Source: Pyrocephalus nanus (Eukaryota > Chordata > Aves > Passeriformes > Tyrannidae). From it: 64,000 bases of DNA. The first letter of the stretch is position 1; the number at the start of each line of letters is the position of its first letter. Shown here in pieces: positions 11,720 through 22,171 of the stretch. The DNA lies in the NCBI GenBank assembly GCA_038380795.1, contig CM076279.1:573001-637000 (forward strand), in the 5' to 3' direction. Position numbers and translations under genes: made by a program. The notes under the pieces are model-generated. The model did no database searches. It worked only from the letters and a program-made list of their open reading frames with translations, and was not told the origin of the DNA.

Positions 11720-12158
11720 AGATCCCCCTCTCCGCTGAGCCCAGCTGCAGCCACTGGGCTGGATCTGCGGGTGCCATCAGCTCTGCGCCTGGGCCGGGAG
11801 CAGCTCTGCGTGCCCAGCTCCAAGGGACACACTGTGCACTCCAGGAGGAGCAGGGATGCCAGCCCAAGGGAAACCTGCACATGTCCTGCTCCTGTTGGCC
11901 CACCCAGGGCCACCCTGCTGATGCCACCAGGATGGTCATACTCAGGGTCTGTCCCCAAATGGTGTCCCACACCCTCCAGCTGGGAAACATAGAGGGACCC
12001 TCAGGAGGTTCCCCATCCCACTGAGAGATGCAGCAGAGGGGACGTGCAGGACCCAGAGGTGACAGCCTCTGGCACGTCTGCTCCAGGCCCTGTTCATCCT
12101 GAGACATGGGGGCCCCAAACACTGCCAGCCCTGACTCTGGGCTGCAGCTCCATGGAAA
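11720..12158. other. GC-rich filler
   Basis: Nothing recognised apart from overlapping open frames on both strands with no splice logic. Confidence 0.45.
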
Positions 12159-12159
12159 A

Positions 12160-12310
12160 CGGCCTATTTCATCTTTATTTGTCAGGATTTATATAAAAAG
12201 GAGATAGTTCAGCTCTAAATGTAATGAGTTGGAAGAACAGCCCTCCAGTGGCTTCCTCAGCTAACACAGCATCAATAGCATCGATTGCTAAAATTAACTG
12301 ATAACCCTGG
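12160..12310. promoter_or_regulatory. AT-rich island
   Basis: TTTCATCTTTATTTGTC, a TATA-like TTTATATAAAAAGG (about 12,188-12,201), ATGTAATGAG, and GCATCAATAGCATCGATTGC followed by TAAAATTAACTGATAACC. Confidence 0.45.
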
Positions 12311-12639
12311 CCTGGCGTGGCAGGGGAGCGCTGTTCCCTTCTCCAGGTCCCCAAACCACCCCAGCACCGGGTTCTCAAACCACCCCCTCTACCCTGCCCG
12401 TGGTCAGCATGGGGCTGGCCTCCAAAGAGGCACAGGGACACGTCTCTGTGTCCTCAAGAGGAGAGAAGGTGAGAGCTGCCAGTCTGCAGGGATACCCCGG
12501 GATCACCTGGACAGGTAACAACAACACAGCACTCTGTCCTGCTGTCATTACTGACCTTCCCAGCATGGGAACAAAAACCCAGGAGAGAAGAAAACGATCA
12601 AACACGAGCCTGCAGTTAGGGAGGGAGAGTTATTCAGCC

Positions 12640-12925
12640 TGTAGGAAACGAGTCTGACTTAGCAGAGAAGAAATAAAGTATTTTAAAATTAACGATACAA
12701 ATGTTAGCCCCATCACAGGCATATTAAACTCTGGTTATCTGATGACCTTCCACAGAGCTCTCTCCCTCCCTGCCCCTGGAGCACAGTGAGCACTGACACC
12801 TCTGGGATGGCACCACCTGTGAGGGGCAGGAGCACACATGCACAGACAGGGCAGTGTGCATGGCACAGCAGAGCAGTTATTTGTAAATAATCCTTAATTA
12901 ATGAGATTTGCAGGCCTGGATGGCT
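12640..12925. promoter_or_regulatory. Two AT-rich blocks
   Basis: 12,655-12,735: AAGTATTTTAAAATTAACG, GATACAAATG, CATATTAAAC. 12,868-12,920: TTTGTAAATAATCC with the forkhead word TGTAAATA at 12,882-12,889, then TTAATTAATGAGATTTGC. Confidence 0.42.
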
Positions 12926-12959
12926 CAGTGGATTCCAGGCAGGGACGACGGCAATCTCC

Positions 12960-13150
12960 ATTCCTCCACTTCTCAATTACGGCTTCGGGGAGGGACGCAG
13001 GAACTGGCCAGGGTGAATTAGAGAGACTTTTGTCACGTTTAATATCACTTCATTTTGCAGACTGCTGACGCAGCGGGATTTCACAGCTCAGAATTTACGG
13101 TTCTTTTGAGAGACATGCGCAAAAAAAGGGGAAAAAAATACCCTGCCATC
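12960..13150. promoter_or_regulatory. AT-rich island
   Basis: CTCAATTACGGCTTCG, GTCACGTTTAATATCAC, GCTGACGCAGCGGG, AGAATTTACGG and an A-rich tail. The CpG-containing, non-repetitive words are typical of constrained sequence. Confidence 0.42.
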
Positions 13151-13394
13151 AGCACAAAACCATCAACTCTGCTGGGAAGGAGCTGGGGTCCGGGGGGACC
13201 CCTCAGGGACCCCATGGGGAGCAGAGCTCAGCAGGGCTGGAGCCACAGCACCTGGCTCCTCAGCTTCAGGTGAGCACATGAAGGGGTCCTGGGACACCCA
13301 GCAGTGCCCTTGGCTGGGGTGCCACGTCCCCAGGTCCCTGCCCACCGTGCTCCCACCCACAGCTCCTGGGAGCAGCCGTGCTGGCAGTGCCAGG

Positions 13395-13615
13395 GCCGGT
13401 GTTACACAGTGTTATTCAGCCCCGAGGGGGTTTTATGCAAAATGACACACAATATAAATGACTGTTGTAAACAGAGAGTTTAATAAAGGGCTGTGTGTGA
13501 ATTTTACAGCCTCCCCAAGGATAATTAAAATTATTTATCTACTTACCTAGCTCGCCGCTGGAGCAGTCTATTAATTATTATCTATTACACAGGGCCTGCT
13601 TTGCATGCTGCTGGA
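13395..13615. promoter_or_regulatory. AT-rich island, candidate enhancer
   Basis: GTTTTATGCAAAATGAC, TGTAAACA (forkhead, 13,466-13,473), GATAATTAAAATTATTTATC and CTATTAATTATTATC. On the minus strand GCTAG|GTAAGTAG near 13,550 is a good donor sequence, but no exon is apparent. Confidence 0.5.
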
Positions 13616-13619
13616 GCAC

Positions 13620-14190
13620 TGCCTGCCACCGGCACCCACACGGACGCACTGCAGCACCGGGCGGGCTGCGGGCCGTGCCACCGGAATCCTGGGCTGCTCC
13701 CAGAGCGCTCCAGGCCCCTCACAAACCCTGCAGGAGCACGAGGTGCTCAGGATCAGGTGTTTCTCCACCAGCTTTTGGCGAGGGAGACCCTGCTGGGTTT
13801 TACGAAGCAGCAGCTCCCCGGTGCCAGGGACGGAGCAGAATGCCAGGCGCAGGGTGAGACGATGCTCACCCAGCCTGGCTCCAGCACTGGACAGCCACAG
13901 GCACCAGGAATGGGGGAGGGAGACACCACCGGTATTCCGGTTACACAGCACCTTGAGGGCCAGCAGTCCCCAAGAGAGCCCCCAAGAGCACTGAGGGGCT
14001 CTGCAGGTGCCCAAACAGCAGGGTGGGCACGGCAGGGAGGTGGCAGTGCACCGGCCTGCCCAGTGCCGCAGCAGCCTGGCGCAGCGCTACCTGCTCCTCT
14101 CCATCCATTAGCCTGACAGAGCAATCATCGGTGTGGAGGCTCCAGGATCCCCCAGCTCATCTCTGCACATAAAGACACCTCGGGGGGCTC
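13620..14190. other. GC-rich filler
   Basis: Moderately CpG-rich at 13,630-13,700. No motif array, repeat or exon structure recognised. Confidence 0.5.
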
Positions 14191-14194
14191 GGCT

Positions 14195-14262
14195 GTGCGG
14201 GTACTTAATGTTGCTTTATTAGCTTAATAAACCCAGCGAGGCCGTCACAATCTCCGAACCGG
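14195..14262. promoter_or_regulatory. Small AT-rich island
   Basis: GTACTTAATGTTGCTTTATT directly followed by AGCTTAATAAACCC. Confidence 0.35.
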
Positions 14263-14264
14263 CC

Positions 14265-14980
14265 GCAAGCCCTCCCTGTGGCAGGAGAGGCCGGAGTGGG
14301 GAGGACTGCCAGGGCATGGGCTGTCAGCACAGCTCCCACAGCCTGGCTGGCACCAAGAGCCCTTGGCGAGGCACGGCCCTGCAGCCTAAAGGGCCTGGAG
14401 CAACTTGTTGAGAGCAGAGGATCCAGCTGCTCCCTGCCACCACGGGCACTGCGAGCTGTCAGCTCCGCCAGCGCACCATTAATCACCGCTGCAATTGCTC
14501 TCCCTGCCCGCCTTGCCCAGTCCCAGCAACGCCCTTGGCAACCCCAGCATCAGTGTGAGTGGGGCTGCTGTGGCACCCAGCGATGCTGCCAGCACCAGCC
14601 CCCAGGACATGCTGTGACAGGCTGTCCAGCACCACCTGCAGTCCCCGGGGATGTGCTGGGACAGGCTGTGTCCTTGGGCATGCTGCAGCCAGTGGGACCT
14701 TCCCTCTTGGCTAACCAAGCTCCAGCAGGTCCAAGTCCTGGTACCAAGGTCCTGGCTGGGGGCACAGGGCAGGATGGCCCTGGAGGTTGGTGGCAGTTCA
14801 GAAAAGAAGCCTGTTGTCCTCCAGCAGCTGCCAAGGCACAAGGGCTGTAGTAGCTACATGAGAGTGGCTCTGCCATTAGGAGCTGGAGCCCCTCAGCAGC
14901 CTGCTGGGCTATTTTCATCTCCTGGGGTGGCTCTTCTCCCTCAGCCCTGCAGGTCCCAGCTCACGGCCGCATCAGCTTCT
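14265..14980. other. GC-rich filler
   Basis: No feature recognised. ATTAATCACCGCTGCAATTG at about 14,478 is the only motif-like patch. Confidence 0.45.
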
Positions 14981-14984
14981 CTTT

Positions 14985-15075
14985 GATCCCACACAGTTAC
15001 ACTTCCAGTCCCATAATCTAATAAAAGCCGCATGATCAAATTCCAGGTCACGACTCAAGGAAAGAGACCCCTCCA
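14985..15075. promoter_or_regulatory. AT-rich island
   Basis: CACAGTTACACTTCC (ETS-like TTCC), CCATAATCTAATAAAAG, GCATGATCAAATTCC and GGTCACGACTC. Confidence 0.38.
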
Positions 15076-15569
15076 CACGAGAGCTCCAACCCAATTACAG
15101 CGTGCCCAGTGCTCCTGGCAGCCGCCTGCCATGCACTGCCCTCGGAGGCCCCCGGCGCAATAAGCGAGACGCAAAAATGTTAATGGAGGCGTTTAAAGGC
15201 CGTGCTGGGGGATTCTGGCCAATATGGGCACTCGGCAAGCTGGGGGCTGCTGCTCGTGCTCAGCTGCCAGCAGCACTGAAAAGGCAGCTCTCAACTCTGC
15301 ATCCGTCTAGGATGGGCTTCTGGGGAAAGAGCTCAGTGTCTCCTCCTAAAACCCTTGGAAGAGGAGGGAGATGAGGAGGGGAGCAAAGGGCCAGACTGCT
15401 GGGGTCCTTGGCCCCGGGTCTGCTCTCCTGTCCACTCTCAGGACTGCTGGTGCCCGGACAAGTCTCCCCCTGGGAGAGAGCTTGGTGACAGCCAGCACAC
15501 AAGGGGGGAGGTCCTGGGCAGAGGTAACCACAGCAAACTGCCACCTGCATCCCCCAGTGCAGACACGCA

Positions 15570-15645
15570 CGTTCCAGATGTTAAACACCAAATAACATCA
15601 CCATAACTGAGCCAGGATCAAATCTAGACATTTAGCACCTGGGCT
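15570..15645. promoter_or_regulatory. Weak AT-rich island
   Basis: GATGTTAAACACCAAATAAC, CACCATAACTGAGCC and CAAATCTAGACATTTAGC, just left of the CpG-rich segment. Confidence 0.28.
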
Positions 15646-15649
15646 GGTT

Positions 15650-15930
15650 CCCCTGAGCCGCGCTGGGGGGGCTGCTCGTGCCCCATCTCGGAGGAGCTCA
15701 CGCCGCAGTTCCGTGGAGCTTGCACGAGCAGCAGCCTCGGAGGAGAAACCCACCCCGGCCGCGCTCGCTGGGATGATGGACGATTATGGACCATCTGCAC
15801 TTCCAGGAGGGGATGGATTTATGGGCGGCACAGACAGCTCGCAGAGTGTCCATTACTATAACTCACCGGCCTCTCCAGAGCCGCGCTGATCGGCCCCTCC
15901 GCCGCTGCCGCGGGGAAGTCCAGGTTAAGC
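15650..15930. other. CpG-rich segment with a small open frame
   Basis: CpG-dense DNA (GAGCCGCGC, CACGCCGCAG, CCGGCCGCGCTCGC, GCCGCTGCCGCGGGG). On the plus strand ATGATG at 15,773 opens 38 codons to TGA at 15,887-15,889, reading MMDDYGPSALPGG and later SVHYYNSPASPEPR. The frame is open upstream to about 15,610 without another ATG. On the minus strand CCG|GTGAGT near 15,868 is a plausible donor. I do not recognise the peptide. Confidence 0.3.
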
Positions 15931-15934
15931 GCTG

Positions 15935-15985
15935 GCAGGCAGGAAAATCAATTATGTTTTCTTGATACAGCGCTGGCAGCGGGAA
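15935..15985. promoter_or_regulatory. Small AT-rich island
   Basis: GGAAAATCAATTATGTTTTC and TTGATACAGCGCTGGCAG, just right of the CpG-rich segment. Confidence 0.33.
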
Positions 15986-15989
15986 GGAG

Positions 15990-16688
15990 GCAGCCAGGGG
16001 GCCCCAGGCAGTGCAGGGTGGGGGGCTCTGCTGGCACAGCACAGCATCAAGGACCCTGAGCACACTGATCCTGCCTGGCCCCTCCAGCGCTGTCAGGGAG
16101 CGGCTGGGGAGGCAGAGTCCCACAGGGAGGGATGCTCCACTCCTACTCCCAGTGACCACGAGGCCCAGAGCACATGGTCAGTCCTGCAGCCCTCTGGTGA
16201 CCCAGCAAGGAGGATGCAGCCATGCTACCTGAGCATAGAAGCACGTGCCCCCTCCACACCCAGTGTCCACCTGGGCATGAGCCTGGCACACTGAGCTGCA
16301 GCTCAGAAGGAAAAAACCCTGCAAAACCTGTATCCAACAACAAAAGTGATTTCCCAGACTGGTTTCTACATCTGCAGAGCAGCTCTCCACCAGGAGCCAG
16401 GGAGAGAGGTGGGTATTTCCATCCTGGCTACTCTGCCCACGAGCAACACCATTCCCCAGCATCTGCCCAGGTTCACCCCAACAGCCCCAGCCCTCTCCTC
16501 GCTGCCCAGGGGCCCATGCCAGCAGCTAGGAATGGCACAGCAGCTCCCACTGTGCTCCCCTGTCCTGGCACCCACCACTTCCACTGGGAAGAGGTCACTA
16601 TCAGCAGGACCAAGCACTGGCCAGCGTGGCCCAGGAGCGAGTGGGTAGAAGGAGGCAGCAGATGGGACCTCTGAGCACGGAGAGCAGA
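15990..16688. other. GC-rich filler
   Basis: No repeat, motif cluster or credible exon recognised. Confidence 0.5.
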
Positions 16689-16689
16689 G

Positions 16690-17012
16690 AGATACACGTT
16701 GAATAACAATGGTGAATTCCCCTGAGCTCTGGTGTTTTTAATGCTGGATTAGGCTGTCAGGCAGCAATTAAATGGGGTAATAAAAAGCTAAGTGCTCGTA
16801 TTTCAAGGTTCCTGCCTCCCACGCAGCAGGGAGGATTGGGGCAGGGGGCTGCTCTGCTCCCCACAGAGTCCAGCCTAGGCTTTCCAAGGAAGAGTGGAGG
16901 AACTTCTCAAAGGAGAAGACACTTTCCTATCACAGCTTCCTAATTTGTCTCCTGTTCTCAAAACCAATATATTTAAGAGGTGTTTCGTGCTGAGAAACAC
17001 AACAGCAGGAGA
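16690..17012. promoter_or_regulatory. Two AT-rich blocks
   Basis: 16,725-16,810: GTTTTTAATGCTGGATTAGG, GCAGCAATTAAATGGGG, TAATAAAAAGCTAAG. 16,930-17,010: TTCCTAATTTGTCTCC, CCAATATATTTAAGAGG. Confidence 0.38.
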
Positions 17013-17599
17013 TGTCCCTGTGACGCCAGTGGCACCCCCAGTTCCTCTCTTCATGCCTGCACTTCCCCAGTGCCCCCAGCATGGCCAGGGCTGCAGGCTC
17101 AGCCCACCTCTGCTTTCCAGGCCCTCAGACCACGGTCACGAGGACAACTTGGTCACTCTGCTGCTGGCACCAGTGGTGAACTCCTGGCAACCCACAGCCA
17201 GAGAAACGATGGTGAGGAAACACAGGGCACATGAGGGACTCGCCCGCAGCAACACCCAGCTCAGCACCGAGCCTCAGCACCTGAGCAACTGCAAAATAAC
17301 CTGAGCCTTTCAGGGTCAGAGACTCTCGGGGCTTCCAGCAGCCCCTGCCCCCTTCCCTCTGCCCGAGGCAGGGTCTGCCAAGACAGCCCCAGCACTGAGA
17401 TGCTCCCAGTCTGCCTGCACTGCCTCTCCCATGGGATGTGTGGCCGGGAGCAGGGCCAGCTCGGCCCATCCCAGCTCCCCTCTCTCCCAAGATGCAGAAG
17501 CATCCCCACAGGTGCTTCCCCTTGCCAGCCCATCCCGTGGGATCTGATGCCATGAGCCCCTGTGCTTTTCTAACCTCGCTGTGCAGCTCCTGGTTGGGC

Positions 17600-17868
17600 C
17601 CAGCTTTATCAGTTTTTATCCCGTGTAATATTCATCACGCTGGTTTATTTATGGGCCCCCTCTTCGGGAAGGTATTTTTCAGGCCTGGTGAATAAAACAT
17701 AAGGCTGTGCGGGTTGTCAGAGGGAATGCGGCTCCTCTGATGTCAGCCTGACTAACGGCCTTTAGTTTTCTCCAACGACTGCACTTTGAGAGAAATTTAT
17801 TTGTATTTGGGTTCCCGTTGGTCGGTGAGATGTGAATTCTTTTCCCTTCAGAATAAATGAGGCTTCAG
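17600..17868. promoter_or_regulatory. AT-rich island, candidate enhancer
   Basis: CTTTATCAGTTTTTATCCC, GTAATATTCATCACG, TTTATTTATGGG (HOX/CDX-like TTTATGGG 17,648-17,655), GTATTTTTCAGGCC, GAATAAAACATAAGG, GACTAACGGCCTTTAG, AAATTTATTTGTATTTGGG. It is 270 bp of non-repetitive sequence with several rare CpG-containing words, one of the best conservation candidates here. Confidence 0.52.
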
Positions 17869-17869
17869 C

Positions 17870-19068
17870 TCCACAGCAAGGGGTGGGAGTGGGACCATCA
17901 GGTACAGCCCCTTGGCCCTGGGGACAGCACAGGAGCAGCCCCCCAGAGCACGAGGCCTCTCCAGGACACCTCCAGCAGCCATCCCCTGGGTGGGAGAGCA
18001 GGACAGGCTGGGCAAGGCTGGAGCAGCAGCCAGTTTGGCTCTTAGCACTGCCCCTGCCATGGGACAGTCCCCTGTCTGGACCCCAGATCCCTTCCCTATG
18101 GCACCTCTGCACACAGGACTTCCCTCCTTTGGGGACCCCCCTCCCCTGAGCTCTGCACCCAGTGCTCGGTGCTGCCCAGGCTCAGTGCAAACAAACATCA
18201 AACAGCGCCATCAGCTCCTTTACTGCAGCAGCATCTCTGTCCTGTAGTCTGGAAGCACACATTCCCTCTCCTCGCAGGGATCACCCTTGGCCTCCCTCCC
18301 TCCAGGGGCTCTCTGCCCTCCCAGGGCTCTCCAGACACCAGCACCCACTCCACATCCCTGGTGCTGCCGGAGCCCAGGCAGGACACACAGGGAAAGGCTC
18401 CTGCCTCGGTCATGTGTTCAGAAAAACGGGTTTGCCATTTGAGAAGATGATTCCCTGGACGGGAATGATCCCCTGCTGTGAGCAGGCACCACGGGCACAC
18501 ACCTGTGGAGCAGGTAAACCCCTCCCCACCAGCCACCACAACCTCCCCACGCTCAGGCAATGCCTCGAGCTCTCGATGTGTCCTGGCAGGATGGAGCAGG
18601 GCTGGGTCCCTCCACGATGCACACTCTGTGCTGACAGCTCTGGGTAAGGAGCGGGATAAGGACACCCGAGAAGCTGCCCTCTCACACCAGCAACAAGAGA
18701 AGGAAGCGAAGGGAGGCAGAATCCCCTTCTGCAGCAGAGACCAGCGCAAACAAACCCCTTCACAGCAAACACCAGGCACAGGCTGCAGCCTCTGCCACCA
18801 CCGGGCATCCCCTTCCCTGCGGGACCTCCCACCCACGCTATGGTGGAGTCCAACCCCTGGTACCCAATCCCCGGTGCTGTGCAGGGACCCACAGACACGG
18901 TGGTGGCACCCACAGCCCTGCAGGCTGACAGCACTGACAGCACTGACAGCACTGACAGCAGCTGCTCCTGGAGGCCAGAACCAGCTCCCACCAGCACAGC
19001 CCCACACAGCATCGCCGCACAACGGGGCAAACCCTTCCCTGAGCCGGGTAACGAATTCCTGGCCATGA
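17870..19068. other. GC-rich filler
   Basis: Only the (CACTGACAG)n repeat at 18,923 stands out. The minus-strand open frame of 296 codons (18,198-19,088) has biased composition and no family resemblance. Confidence 0.5.
18923..18961. repeat. 9-bp tandem repeat (CACTGACAG)n
   Basis: About four copies of CACTGACAG, starting with a variant GGCTGACAG. The minus strand reads cysteine/glutamine in a short spurious frame. Confidence 0.9.
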
Positions 19069-19069
19069 C

Positions 19070-19335
19070 CCAAAACTCCTATTAACAAATCAAACCATAA
19101 AAACCTACAGCCGCAGCCAGGAGATTTCCCTCCATCAGCTGCTAATTTATGGGGTTACTGGTGTCAGCGGTTTGAAAGCAGCAAAATCCCATCAAAGAGT
19201 TGCCCCAAACAATCACAAACACGCATCTGAGGAGGCTGCTTGGGATGCAACTCCTTGATGTTTAATTATTAATATTCCAGGCAAACAAGTTAAATTCTAC
19301 TGAAGGGAAGGAGAAGCTAGAGTTTCAAGTGAGCC
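19070..19335. promoter_or_regulatory. AT-rich island, candidate enhancer
   Basis: ATTAACAAATCAAACC, CCATAAA (19,095-19,101), GCTAATTTATGGGG, AAACAATCACAAACACGC and TTTAATTATTAATATTCC (19,261-19,278). AAGTTAAATTCTAC closes it. Confidence 0.5.
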
Positions 19336-20083
19336 GAAGGAGCATCATACATCATCCCGGGAAGTGTCTGGCAGGAGCCCCACTGGAGCCGCTTGTGCTG
19401 ACAAGGAAGAGAGGAATCTCAGCAGGGAGCAGAGGGGACCGGCAGCACACGATGCCCCTGAGACACAGAGAGACTGCGGAGCGGTTTCCAAAGCTTCGCA
19501 GCTTTCTGCTCCCTGGGCAGACCGGGAGCAGGGACGGGACGAGCACAGCGGTTCCACCCATCACAGCACTGCCTGCAGCTCTGACCTCCCCCGGTCCCGG
19601 CCGCGGCTCTCCCGCACCGCTGTGCTCCACCATCAGCACCCGGCACACACCGCATCCACGCGCTGACTGCCCTGTCAGTGCTCCCCTCCCACACTGACTG
19701 ATGCTCTTAACGCACACGTTTCTTAGCCCACAATATTTCGGGACATCCCACCGGCCTTCCAGACCCCACCTGTCCCCTCAGCAAGCCCAAGCTGTACACG
19801 TGGGATCCTGGGGCTCCATGTGATGCAGAGCCAGTGCTTGGTGCCCAAATGCAGACCACTGGTTGATGCCCAGAGGCCCTGGTGCAGCACCCCCCGTCTG
19901 TACTGATTCTGGGGCCAAAGCAACGCTTTTCTACTTTTGTCCAGCTTCCAATCTCTTTTCCCATGTGCAGCGCAGAGAGGACGACAGACAGCTCTGTCGA
20001 GCTGCCTCCTACCTCCAAGTGGGGTCACAGGAACCAGTTACAGGGGCCTCCCTGTTCCTGGATCATGCACTCCAGCACTTTTC
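19336..20083. other. GC-rich filler
   Basis: No feature recognised beyond composition-driven open frames. Confidence 0.45.
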
Positions 20084-20084
20084 C

Positions 20085-20340
20085 CACTCTCCTCTCCCCC
20101 TCCTTTCCCTTCTTTGCAGTTTTGTTTTCCCATCCAGCAGAAAGGAGAGCAGCCAAGACTTCTTGCTGCTTCATCTCGATTCAGTCAGTTTTATATCTCA
20201 CAAATGCATGTGCAGATTTTTCTGCTTCTTTATTTGTTCATTAAGGCTCCAATAAAACTGTTATAAAAATGCCCTTTTCTGTTGGTAAACGCAATTTCTG
20301 GTTCAATATGCGAGCAGTGCTGACTCTCCTCAGAGACTCC
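20085..20340. promoter_or_regulatory. T-rich island, candidate enhancer
   Basis: Pyrimidine-rich left part (TCCTTTCCCTTCTTTGCAG), then TCAGTTTTATATCTCAC, TTTATTTGTTCATTAAGG, CCAATAAAACTGTTATAAAA and GGTAAACGCAATTTC. The left part resembles a splice acceptor, but no exon follows clearly. Confidence 0.42.
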
Positions 20341-20699
20341 TCGAGCTCTCTGTAGATGCTGTGGCTGCCCAGCCCGCCGTGCACTGCAGGCCCAGCGCTG
20401 GATCCACCAGCTCCTGGAACCCAGAAACAATGGTGGCCACGGCACCTCCTCCAGACCAGCTTCTCCTCCTCTGCCCCTCACCCAGAACTCCAAGCCCTGC
20501 ACAACAGGGCAGAACTGGCTGCTCAGAGAGACTCCCGAGCCCACGCACCCCTGTCCAACCTGCAGGACCCCTGCCAATGCCAGGAAAGGTGCTGTGATGC
20601 ATCCTCCTCATCCCCAGGCTGCTGCAAGGGTCGATGGATGGTGGTGCCACTGCTCAGCGATTCCCCACCACTTCCACAGCCCCACCATCCCCTGCCTCT

Positions 20700-20868
20700 G
20701 TCTCTGTGCAGCACATGGTTTTTCGCTCTGATGTTTCCCATATTGAGCATCTGCCTCAGGCTGAAATTTTGAGGGAATTTTTAGCAAAAACAGTTCAAAC
20801 ACTTCTGAGAACAAGATGGGGGAAAATGCTGTTTTGACACATTAAAAAAAAAAGAAGTTCTACAGCCC
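20700..20868. other. Unplaced AT-rich segment with A10
   Basis: CCCATATTGAGCATCTGCC, GAAATTTTGAGGGAATTTTT, GTTCAAACACTTCTGAG and ACATT followed by A10 at 20,844-20,853. The A tract after coherent sequence suggests an old retroposed or CR1/L2-like piece, but I cannot name it. Confidence 0.3.
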
Positions 20869-20869
20869 T

Positions 20870-21198
20870 GATGTTCAGGAGGCGCCACAGCTCCTGTGGC
20901 CAGCAAGCAGCCACTGAGCCCCAGCCCACCCTGGCAGTCACATACAGTGCCCAGCACTTCTGCACTTCTCCATTTCCCCATGGAGTTCAGGAAAAAGCCA
21001 AGAAAAGGCTGAAGCTACAAAGCATCAACCAAGTCCCTGGACAAGGCAGGGAGACACAGCCCAGCCTGACCCTGCAGCAGGGCAGCCCATCACCCGGGCA
21101 TCCCTCCTGGGACATTTTTACCCAAAGCTGGGCCCTGTGGAGAGGCCAGGACACGGTCCTTGTGTTCAGTAATACAGGGCAATAGGAACCTACAAGAC
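20870..21198. other. GC-rich filler
   Basis: Nothing recognised. Confidence 0.4.
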
Positions 21199-21199
21199 T

Positions 21200-21325
21200 C
21201 ACATGAAAGAAGAAAGGGCCTGGCCATCCCACACGGCAAAAGTGAAGCTGTTTGAGACTCCAATTCATTAAATGGCCACAATAACACTTCATTTTAATGC
21301 ATGTTTAATTCATACCCAATTCCAG
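21200..21325. promoter_or_regulatory. AT-rich island
   Basis: CCAATTCATTAAATGGCC, CACTTCATTTTAATGCATG and TTTAATTCATACCC. Confidence 0.38.
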
Positions 21326-21784
21326 GGGAGGTCCAACAGCAGCCCCCATGGCATCCACAGGAAGAACAGACAAATGGGTTGTACTTAGTGCTGAGCCAGT
21401 GAGCACCCAGCAACCCCCTCCCAGTCACACACGAGGGATGTGCAACAGGAAAGACACCTTGTGACAGGTATCACTGACATGTTGGGCAGTGCATCCTCAG
21501 GAACCAGACTCAGAGGGACTGGTGGCTCTCTGGCACCCTGGCAGGGATCAGCGAGGGGTCTACACCTCACTTCTACCTGCAAAATTCCCAAGCACGAGGA
21601 GAACCGGGAGAGCAAGGGGGCATGAAGAGGCACAACACAGCACTGGAATGGGTGTCCACTTGGAAAAGAAGAATTTGGGAACTGGCAGCCCAAAACTCCA
21701 ACTTGTGGAGGACAAACAGCTCCTGCCAGTGCTGCCGCAGCAGCAAAACGCACCCAGGAATCAGCTCTGCACGAACTGTCTCTA

Positions 21785-22170
21785 ACAGCTAATTCTGGAC
21801 AACTGAGCTGCCCAAAACTCAAAATTTCTTTATGCTGTCATTTGGAAATGCTGGGCTCTGGTGGCAAATGCCTGTTTTGGAAGGAAGCTGCTTCAGTGGA
21901 TCAGGTTGTTCTGGTACCGCATCATAATCTATCAAAGTCTGAGTCCCCAGAGCAAGAGAAATCAAAACATCATGAATAAAGTGCAACTTTAAGACTCGGG
22001 AATTCTGACGGTGTCAGCCTGAGCCTCCTGCCACGCAGCCCGGTATCGATGCCTTCCCCTAATCAAGTCGATGCTGGCCGAGCTGTGCTGCCGACAGCAC
22101 ATTTGCTCAATTAGAGGAGAACAAATAAGGCACCAAGCCAAGATGGGAGCGGTAAACACTGCGCCGAGCA
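21785..22170. promoter_or_regulatory. Extended AT-rich island
   Basis: CAAAATTTCTTTATGC, CGCATCATAATCTATC, ATCAAAACATCATGAATAAA, then CTAATCAAGTCGATGC and GCTCAATTAGAGGAG with ACAAATAAGGC. The block 22,045-22,135 mixes CpG words and homeodomain cores and looks constrained. Confidence 0.42.
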
Positions 22171-22171
22171 C

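Noticed and set aside
13545..13556. Minus-strand splice donor in an island
   Set aside because: TAG|GTAAGT is a good donor, but no exon, acceptor or open frame partner was found.
18198..19088. Minus-strand open frame of 296 codons
   Set aside because: Crosses the CACTGACAG repeat; serine/cysteine/valine runs reflect base composition; no start, domain or splice evidence.
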